From: Candidatus Kapaibacterium sp.
GTDB lineage: Bacteria > Bacteroidota > Ignavibacteria > Kapaibacteriales > UBA2268
Direction: 5' to 3'
DNA length: 7,220 bases
NCBI GenBank assembly: GCA_030835065.1
Contig: JAUQWR010000056.1
Span: forward strand, 1 to 7,220
This document shows, one piece after another, positions 1 through 5,380 of the stretch (position 1 is its first letter; each line of letters begins with the position of its first letter). The notes beneath the pieces were generated by a model, which saw nothing but the letters and a program-made list of their open reading frames with translations, searched no databases and was not told the DNA's origin. Both the position numbers and the translations under genes were made by a program.

Positions 1-787
1 TCTGCAAAATTCTTGCAATTTCTCTTTCTTCTTCATTTTTTAATAAAGAAAGATCATTATTCATTTCAATTATCTCAGTTGGCTCAATATAAACAGTAGC
101 ACCAGTCTGAGACAATCCATGAATAATTCCGGGAAGATGCCTTTTGTGTTCAGATTTAATAGGGAGCACAAAACGCCCTTCGCGAAGAGTAAAGAAGTCT
201 TCCTGGACTAATTCATCTTCAGCAACTTTTCGCAATAATTTCTGAAGTCTAGTGCGTAATCGAGCAGATTTCTCTGCAATATCCATACGGATACGCAATA
301 ATTCTCTGCTTGCATTATCTCGAACAGCGCCAGTATCATCAATAGCGTCGCTAATATGCTTTTCTAAAATTTTATTTTCGAAAAGCATACTAATGAGTTC
401 ACTAATATTCGGATATGTTTCTTCTCTTTGCTTGATAGAATTTCTAATGTATCTTGAAGAACGAATAACATCAAGCACAGAAAGAATTTCTGCCGCAGAG
501 AGAATAGCATTTTGAATTAAAGATTTATTTAATAATTTACGAATATCATCGACTCCGCTAAGCGGAATAGGCTCGTCGGTAGTCATGATTTCTTTCATTT
601 CTTCGATTAATTCAAGTTCTAATCTCAGCCAAAACAAGTCTTCATTAGGTTTGGCAGACATTATTAATTCCTTTCCCTGCTCGGAAAGGCAATATTTCGA
701 AACAAAAGCAAGGACATTATAAAATTCTAATTCTTTAAAAGTATCTTCATATATATTATTTATAGCCTTGCTATTATTATAATTCAT
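1..787 (-). CDS. mutS2: MutS2 family protein, N-terminal part (3' end beyond left edge)
   Basis: Reading leftward from the ATG at 787-785 gives 262 codons with no stop before the window edge. MutS2 is a MutS-like DNA- or ribosome-associated ATPase, implicated in suppressing recombination and, in some bacteria, in rescuing collided ribosomes. Only the N-terminal core and lever region is visible. Family hallmarks in order are: LEF near residue 20 with a following YCLSEQGKE segment (32-40); PLSGVDDIRKLLNKS (75-89); DDTGAVRDNASRELLRIR (150-167); REGRFVLPIKSE (202-213); PGIIHGLSQTGATVYIEP (219-236); and EMNNDL (241-246). The clamp region continues into NEEEREIARIL at the edge. The Walker ATPase and the C-terminal Smr/KOW regions lie outside the window and cannot be assessed. 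The start is one base after the yqeY stop and has an AGGAGC ribosome site eight bases upstream, so the two genes are almost certainly cotranscribed. The MutS2 assignment is secure; whether this copy keeps an Smr nuclease domain is unknown. Confidence 0.95.
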   Translation of the reverse strand, partial: MNYNNSKAINNIYEDTFKELEFYNVLAFVSKYCLSEQGKELIMSAKPNEDLFWLRLELELIEEMKEIMTTDEPIPLSGVDDIRKLLNKSLIQNAILSAAEILSVLDVIRSSRYIRNSIKQREETYPNISELISMLFENKILEKHISDAIDDTGAVRDNASRELLRIRMDIAEKSARLRTRLQKLLRKVAEDELVQEDFFTLREGRFVLPIKSEHKRHLPGIIHGLSQTGATVYIEPTEIIEMNNDLSLLKNEEEREIARILQ

Positions 788-788
788 T

Positions 789-1241
789 CTAATTAGCTCC
801 TAATAGTTCTTTAACGATTCCTTGAACCGCTGAACCATCTGCTTTCCCTGTAAGTTCTTTCATAGATGCACCCATAACTTTTCCCATGTCTTTAGGTCCG
901 GAAGCACCTGTTTTTTCAATAATTTGTTTTACAACAGCAATAATTTCATCATCAGATAATTGTTGAGGCAAAAACTCTTGGATAACAGCCAGTTCATTTT
1001 TTTCAATTTCTAGCAGATCGGTTCTACCTGCTTTTTCATACAAATCGATAGCATCTTTGCGTTTTTTAGCCTGAATATTAATAATTTTCATTTCATCGGC
1101 TTCGTTGGCTTCTCTATCTGCACCACTTTTATTAAATTCAATTATTGCGGCTCTGATTGAGCGCAAAGCATCCAATCTCGTCTTATCACCAGATTTCATG
1201 GCGATTTTTATTTCATCATTGATTTTTGATTCTAACGACAT
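789..1241 (-). CDS. yqeY: GatB/YqeY domain-containing protein
   Basis: This 150-residue cytoplasmic protein has the usual full length for the YqeY family. The family is related to the C-terminal helical tail domain of GatB, the tRNA-dependent amidotransferase subunit that engages tRNA. The exact role of stand-alone YqeY is not established. Conserved features are visible throughout: the N-terminal helix with LDALRSIRAAI (23-33); the AKKRKDAIDLYEKAGRTDL block (58-76); an E-x-I-x-x-FLPQQLSDDEI segment (about 86-101); and the C-terminal GASGPKDMGKVMGASMKE block (111-128), followed by GKADGSAVQGIVKELL. The ATG is preceded by AGGTGAT, which reads into the start with a short spacer. An exact Bacteroidota-type promoter lies about 35 bases upstream. 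mutS2 follows one base after the stop codon, so this is the first gene of a two-gene or longer leftward operon. No truncation or anomaly is seen. Confidence 0.94.
   Translation of the reverse strand: MSLESKINDEIKIAMKSGDKTRLDALRSIRAAIIEFNKSGADREANEADEMKIINIQAKKRKDAIDLYEKAGRTDLLEIEKNELAVIQEFLPQQLSDDEIIAVVKQIIEKTGASGPKDMGKVMGASMKELTGKADGSAVQGIVKELLGAN
796..801 (-). promoter_or_regulatory. Ribosome binding site for mutS2 (AGGAGC)
   Basis: On the minus strand AGGAGC lies eight bases before the mutS2 ATG and inside the last codons of yqeY. It fixes the mutS2 start and suggests that mutS2 is initiated independently, by reinitiation or direct binding, rather than relying only on ribosomes finishing yqeY. 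Confidence 0.7.
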
Positions 1242-1275
1242 ATATCACCTATCATTTTTTTAAATAAAATAAGTT

Positions 1276-1307
1276 CAAAATTAAGACAGTATATTGCTAA
1301 TTCCAAA
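1276..1307 (-). promoter_or_regulatory. Predicted Bacteroidota-type promoter of the yqeY-mutS2 operon
   Basis: On the minus strand a -33 element TTTG (1307-1304) is followed by exactly 20 bases and then TAATTTTG (1283-1276). This is a full match to the Bacteroidota primary sigma consensus TTTG-N19-21-TAnnTTTG. Transcription would start around 1270, leaving a leader of roughly 25-30 bases before the yqeY ATG at 1241. The match is direct; promoter activity is inferred. Confidence 0.6.
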
Positions 1308-1414
1308 ACATCGACGTAATTAATTTTATTTACTTTTGAACATTTCAGATTAATTCTTGATTTTTCTTGGATTTTTATGTAATTTTTCGGACATGTTAAT
1401 TATTCTTGACAATT

Positions 1415-1444
1415 TTTGTAATAAATTGTTAAAAAATATGTTTA
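1415..1444 (+). promoter_or_regulatory. Candidate promoter of the S8 protease gene
   Basis: TTTG (1415-1418), an 18-base gap and TATGTTTA (1437-1444) give seven of eight matches to the -7 consensus TAnnTTTG, with spacing slightly short. It would place the start about 35 bases before the ATG at 1485. A TTGACA at 1406-1411 overlaps this region but has no good -10 at 17 bases. Another weaker pair is CTTG (1356-1359) with TAATTTTT (1380-1387). The region is very AT-rich, so chance matches are likely. Confidence 0.35.
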
Positions 1445-1484
1445 TTAAGAGAATAACAGTTTATAATTTTAAAAAAGGTTGGTT

Positions 1485-4400
1485 ATGAAAAGACTAATAC
1501 TAACTATTGTATTATGCACTCTTTTTGGAATTACAATATCATATTCCAAGGTAAATCCATGGGTAGCCGAAGCTATGGAAAAAGCTCAAAGCACTCGGAA
1601 AATTGCATATTCTATAAATATTCCAAGTAAACAACTCGAAGATGGATCTGTTTTGCCTGCTAAAACATTCTTCATCGAGAAGTTGGATGCGAAAGATTAT
1701 ATACCAAATGCTATACATATAAAAACTAAGACAGCTATGCCTATGGCAAGCAAATCTAAAGTATTTCCTACTACTTTAGTGGCTGGTAGCTTAAAAAACT
1801 TAAATGTCAAAATGATTAGAGCTCCATTTGCAGAAGAAAATGGCGACAAACCACTCAGCAGCTCATCAATTGGTGTTGAAAGAATTTATGAAGTATTTTA
1901 TGATAGCCCTGTAAATCCTTATGATATCTGTATTGAATTGATGAAAAATCCTGACATCGAATATGCTGTACCAATTTTCAGAAGATATACATTCGACTAT
2001 ACTCCTGACGATCCAAAATATGCTTCACAGTATTATTTAACTAAGCTCGAAGCTAAACGTGCTTGGGATATTACTGCCGGTGGCGACAAAAAAATTAAAA
2101 TTGCGATTGTAGATTCAGGTACAGATTGGGTTCATCAAGACCTTTTCGATAATATTTGGAAAAATCTTGGCGATGGTTCAGTCGATAGCAAAGATAACGA
2201 CAACAATGGAAAAGTTGATGACATACATGGTTGGGATTTCGTTGGTAATGCTTCTTATAACCAGATTTACAGTGGTCAATATTTAGAAGATAACGACCCA
2301 AAACCATCAAGTAAGCAAGTAGATCATGGCACACACGTAGCCGGATGTGCAGCTGCTGTATTAAACAACAAAATCGGAATCGCCGGATTAGCTGGAAAAT
2401 GCTCAATAATTCCTATCAAGTGTGCTTCAGACAATCCAAATGTAAATGGCATCTGGCGGGGTTATGAAGCTATTTTATACGCTGCAAAATTAGGTGCACA
2501 TGTTATAAATTGTAGCTGGGGTGGTCCAGGATCTAGTCCTGCCGAACAAGACATTATCAATCAAGCTACACAATTAGGTTCTTTGGTTGTGGTTGCCGCT
2601 GGTAATGACGGCGATAATATAGACCTCGGGCTCCAATTCCCTGCTTGTTATGAAAATGTTTTATGTGTTGGTGCTTCTACCTCGACTGATGCGGTTGCTG
2701 GATTTACAAACTGGGGACACGTTGTTACTGTTTATACCCCTGGAGCAGGCATTTTATCTACATTGCCTGATAATAATTATGGAAATAACGACGGTACTTC
2801 AATGGCTAGCCCAATCACTGCCGGTTTAGCAGCTTTAGTTCGTTTAGTATTTCCCGATTATACACCTCGCCAAGTAATAAGACAAATTCGTTCGACTTGC
2901 GATAATGTATTCAATAAAGGAAGTCTCCGCCCTCAATTCTACGGAAGAACTAATGCTTATAAAGCCTTAACTTTTAATAATCCAAAATATCCTGACAGAA
3001 AAATTCCAGGCGTAGATGTTGCTTTGAGTGTTTCTAATGGAGATCAGATTTTAACAAATAATAATCCTAAAGTGTTAAATTTAAATATTACAAATCACTT
3101 GTCTCCTACTTCTGCTCTTAAAATCAAAGTTACACCTATGAGTACATACATAAGTGTTAAAGAAACTGAATTGAATATTGGTGCATTAGCCACAAAAGCT
3201 AGTAAAGATTTTCAATTGAATGTTCAATTATCTCAAAACAATCCTTGGTTTTCGGGTACTGCAGATGTTTTATTGACTTTTGAAGATGGCACTTATACTG
3301 ATTATCAATTAGTTCAAATTCCTATACAAATCAAAACATCAAACATATTTACTTTTATTACTAGATTCCCTGATTACTTCTATCCGGTTATGTCATCAGG
3401 ATTTGCTGTAAATAAATCCACAGCTTGGTTTGCCGGATTTTCAGGTGCTATGAACTCAGGTCTATATGTAAAATTGACTAGTGGCGGACCATCGATGAAC
3501 TTTACCGGAACTGAACCTATTCATTCCATTTTTGCATTCGATGCAAATACTGCTTATGCTGGAGCAGCAACCGGCACAACTACAAAAGTTGCTAAAATCT
3601 ATAAAACTACTAATGGTGGATCCAATTGGTCTGCAAAAGATGTTAGCCATATCACAAGTTTCGTAAATGGCATTCATTTTTATAGCACTACAAGCGGTGT
3701 TTTTGTAGGCGATCCTGCAAATGATAAATGGGGTATCGCAAAAACTAGTGATGGTGGATCTACTTGGCTTCCAGTAACTAATGCTCCTGGTCCACTCATC
3801 GACGAAACTTGTTTAGTTGGTTGTTTCGAAGTATTCGACCAAACTCTCTGGTTCGGCTCTAATAAGGGTAAAATTTATAAATCTACAAACGGTGGAACTT
3901 CTTGGAATTCTAATTTGGTTAATACAGGATCTACTGTTACTGATATTGCCTTTTCAACTTTAGATTCTGGTGTTGCCCTTTATGGAGGCTCTGCTGATGT
4001 TTCTAGTACAAAATATTTAGCATATACTAAGGATGGTGGTAAGACTTGGACAAAAGATGTGTTTAATTTTGATGCTATCAACATTAAACCAATAGCTGTT
4101 TACCCTATGCGAGGCACAAATATGTTTATTATCCAAGCTTATGGTGGTGAAATGTTTGCAAGTGATGATATGGGTAAAAGCTGGATTCCAGTACTTTCTA
4201 CTAGATTACTTACTTCCACAGCAGGAACAGCTTATTGGGATGGAAAGAAAATGAAAGTGTGGAATGCAGGTAATTATATTACATCTCTGGAATTTGATAA
4301 ACCAGTAGTTAATGTAACCAGAATCCCTGATATTAATAGTGTAAGCGAAGTTAAATTTGATTCTACTTCAATAAATGGTTCTTTAATAAAGAATCTTGAA

Positions 4401-5270
4401 TTGAAAAATAAAGGAAATTCTAAATTAACTGTAACAGAATATAAAATTACACCTATTGGCGATACTCAAGCAGATGAATTTAAAGCAATTTTTGGTTCGC
4501 CTACTACTCTTGAAGCAGAAGCTGCGGGAAATATCAGAATTAAGTTCGTTCCTACAAAAGCCGGTGAAAGAAAAGCTAAACTTACAATCATCACTGATGG
4601 AATACCAAGTGAATTATATGTCAATTTAGTAGGTTATGGAAAAGCTTCAGCATCTAATCAAATTAGCACTAATGGTGTAGATCTTGTTTCTATCGATACT
4701 ACTAAATTGAATTCAACAAAAACAGCTAAATTGACTGTATTCAACAAAGGTAATTCAGCCATCTCAATTTCAAGTATTAATCTTAACTTAAACAATGGTA
4801 CTAGTTCAGATGAATTGACAATTACAAATTCTCCTAAACCTAGTTCCATTGCTGCCAATTCTTCTGTTGATATTAATTTTAGTTTTTCTCCAAAAACTAA
4901 AGGCAATAAAGGAGCTACATTAGTAATCAATAGCAACGGCGATCCTGCAACTTTAAACGTTGATGTTAAAGCAGTTGCCATTGATGGTACAAATGTGTTT
5001 GAAATCAATGAAATTTCGAATATCAGTGTTTCACCTAATCCTGCTTCTGATTTCGTAAGCTTTAAGTTTACTTCTTCAGATGATTCATTCGTCGAAGCTG
5101 ATATCGTAAATATCAATGGCGAAAAAATGATGGATGTATATAATGGCAGAACATTTTCCGGAGCAAATATGATTATGTCTGACCTTAGCTCTTTGAGTTC
5201 TGGCGTTTATTATTTAAGAATTACAAAGAATGGTAGAATTACAGCATTCAAATTTGTAGTTAATAAATAA
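1485..5270 (+). CDS. Secreted subtilisin-like (S8) serine protease with Asp-box propeller, ASH-like repeats and T9SS sorting domain
   Basis: This 1261-residue exported protease is numbered from the ATG at 1485, which has AAAAAAGG six bases upstream. A TTG at 1479 is in frame but less likely. Residues 1-21 form a Sec signal peptide (KR, hydrophobic core, SYS before K22); no lipobox is seen. Residues 22 to about 170 look like an inhibitory propeptide. The peptidase S8 domain (about 173-500) has an intact triad: D210 in IAIVDSGTD, H281 in DHGTHVAG and S439 in GTSMASP, with oxyanion N374 in VAAGNDG. An Asp-rich loop (about 230-253, ending DDIHGWDFV) is typical of calcium-binding S8 members. Residues 509-618 are a beta-rich module of uncertain family. 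Five Asp boxes follow (708-900), then two ASH-like domains (949-1052, 1060-1164) and a type A T9SS sorting domain (1179-1261). The mature protein keeps ten cysteines, seven of them in the protease domain, so disulfides are possible. It should be anchored at the cell surface or released after sorting-domain cleavage. The substrate is unknown. It is a monocistronic unit with its own terminator. Confidence 0.95.
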   Translation: MKRLILTIVLCTLFGITISYSKVNPWVAEAMEKAQSTRKIAYSINIPSKQLEDGSVLPAKTFFIEKLDAKDYIPNAIHIKTKTAMPMASKSKVFPTTLVAGSLKNLNVKMIRAPFAEENGDKPLSSSSIGVERIYEVFYDSPVNPYDICIELMKNPDIEYAVPIFRRYTFDYTPDDPKYASQYYLTKLEAKRAWDITAGGDKKIKIAIVDSGTDWVHQDLFDNIWKNLGDGSVDSKDNDNNGKVDDIHGWDFVGNASYNQIYSGQYLEDNDPKPSSKQVDHGTHVAGCAAAVLNNKIGIAGLAGKCSIIPIKCASDNPNVNGIWRGYEAILYAAKLGAHVINCSWGGPGSSPAEQDIINQATQLGSLVVVAAGNDGDNIDLGLQFPACYENVLCVGASTSTDAVAGFTNWGHVVTVYTPGAGILSTLPDNNYGNNDGTSMASPITAGLAALVRLVFPDYTPRQVIRQIRSTCDNVFNKGSLRPQFYGRTNAYKALTFNNPKYPDRKIPGVDVALSVSNGDQILTNNNPKVLNLNITNHLSPTSALKIKVTPMSTYISVKETELNIGALATKASKDFQLNVQLSQNNPWFSGTADVLLTFEDGTYTDYQLVQIPIQIKTSNIFTFITRFPDYFYPVMSSGFAVNKSTAWFAGFSGAMNSGLYVKLTSGGPSMNFTGTEPIHSIFAFDANTAYAGAATGTTTKVAKIYKTTNGGSNWSAKDVSHITSFVNGIHFYSTTSGVFVGDPANDKWGIAKTSDGGSTWLPVTNAPGPLIDETCLVGCFEVFDQTLWFGSNKGKIYKSTNGGTSWNSNLVNTGSTVTDIAFSTLDSGVALYGGSADVSSTKYLAYTKDGGKTWTKDVFNFDAINIKPIAVYPMRGTNMFIIQAYGGEMFASDDMGKSWIPVLSTRLLTSTAGTAYWDGKKMKVWNAGNYITSLEFDKPVVNVTRIPDINSVSEVKFDSTSINGSLIKNLELKNKGNSKLTVTEYKITPIGDTQADEFKAIFGSPTTLEAEAAGNIRIKFVPTKAGERKAKLTIITDGIPSELYVNLVGYGKASASNQISTNGVDLVSIDTTKLNSTKTAKLTVFNKGNSAISISSINLNLNNGTSSDELTITNSPKPSSIAANSSVDINFSFSPKTKGNKGATLVINSNGDPATLNVDVKAVAIDGTNVFEINEISNISVSPNPASDFVSFKFTSSDDSFVEADIVNINGEKMMDVYNGRTFSGANMIMSDLSSLSSGVYYLRITKNGRITAFKFVVNK
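3606..4184 (+). repeat. Five Asp-box (BNR/sortilin-type) repeats within the protease
   Basis: The protein motif S/T-x-D/N-x-G-x-x-W occurs five times: TTNGGSNW (708-715), TSDGGSTW (754-761), STNGGTSW (800-807), TKDGGKTW (848-855) and SDDMGKSW (893-900). Spacings are 46, 46, 48 and 45 residues, as expected for successive blades of a beta-propeller of the BNR, sortilin or Ycf48 kind. Asp boxes are structural turns, so they do not imply sialidase activity. The propeller probably also includes flanking sequence from about residue 620 to 945, where blades lacking a clear motif would be needed to close the ring. Confidence 0.85.
4329..4976 (+). repeat. Two tandem ASH-like Ig-fold domains (choice-of-anchor-D type) within the protease
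   Basis: Residues 949-1052 and 1060-1164 can be aligned with each other. Shared elements are KNKGNSKLTV versus FNKGNSAISI, DEF versus DEL, IRIKFVPTKAGERKAKL versus INFSFSPKTKGNKGATL, and TDGIPSELYVNLVG versus SNGDPATLNVDVKA. This pattern (a strand with NKGN, then a central FxP and a closing strand) is characteristic of ASPM-SPD-2-Hydin type domains common next to T9SS sorting domains. They most likely act as spacers or binding modules. The repeat is visible at protein level only, so the duplication is old. Confidence 0.7.
5019..5270 (+). other. Type IX secretion C-terminal sorting domain (type A)
   Basis: The last 83 residues (1179-1261) begin with ISVSPNPASDFVSFKF, the usual opening P-N-P motif. 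They continue with a D-I-V-N-I-N-G-E turn, an L-S-S-L-S-S-G-V-Y-Y-L-R-I strand and a terminal KFVVNK. These match the type A sorting signal recognised by the outer-membrane T9SS translocon and removed by the PorU sortase, with possible linkage to A-LPS. The domain is the strongest taxonomic clue in the window and implies that the genome carries the T9SS machinery elsewhere. Confidence 0.9.
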
Positions 5271-5292
5271 TTTACATTTTCACGTTTGATTT

Positions 5293-5325
5293 AATGGAGT
5301 ACAAATTTTGTACTCCATTTTTTTT
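5293..5325 (+). terminator. Rho-independent terminator of the protease gene
   Basis: AATGGAGTACA (5293-5303) pairs perfectly with TGTACTCCATT (5309-5319). One further A-T pair may form, leaving a loop of three to five bases, and the 3' arm runs into eight Ts (5318-5325) and further T-rich sequence. It starts 23 bases after the stop codon at 5270. The opposite strand has no U-tract, so it should act rightward only, separating the protease transcript from the downstream membrane protein gene. Confidence 0.9.
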
Positions 5326-5333
5326 ATTTTATT

Positions 5334-5363
5334 TTTGAATAAATTTATATAAATTTAATTTTA
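5334..5363 (+). promoter_or_regulatory. Weak candidate promoter of the GT-C membrane protein gene
   Basis: TTTG (5334-5337), 18 bases and TAATTTTA (5356-5363) resemble the Bacteroidota consensus with one mismatch in the -7 box, directly after the terminator. The implied leader is only about ten bases. The stretch is nearly all A and T, so the match has little specificity. The terminator upstream makes a promoter in this region likely, but its exact place is uncertain. Confidence 0.3.
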
Positions 5364-5380
5364 TTAACTAATGGATTACT

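Noticed and set aside
252..515. 87-codon plus-strand open frame opposite mutS2
   Set aside because: It lies entirely antisense to conserved MutS2 sequence, has no ribosome site and resembles no family.
1479..1484. TTG GTT as an earlier start for the protease
   Set aside because: The AAAAAAGG site would sit almost directly against the TTG, while it is well spaced from the ATG at 1485, which begins a normal signal peptide (MKR).
1485..1547. Lipoprotein signal around the cysteine at residue 11 of the protease
   Set aside because: The residue before the cysteine is Leu within IVLC, not Gly, Ala or Ser, and the cysteine is in the middle of the hydrophobic core. A type I signal peptide fits better.
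2095..2406. 103-codon minus-strand open frame over the S8 catalytic domain
   Set aside because: It is opposite the catalytic Asp and His motifs of the protease; the coding strand is unambiguous.
3606..4184. Sialidase activity suggested by the Asp boxes
   Set aside because: Asp boxes are structural and found in many propellers; no sialidase arginine triad or FRIP motif was seen.
4658..5116. 152-codon minus-strand open frame inside the protease gene
   Set aside because: It is antisense to the second ASH-like repeat and the start of the T9SS sorting domain, both of which are convincingly coding on the plus strand.
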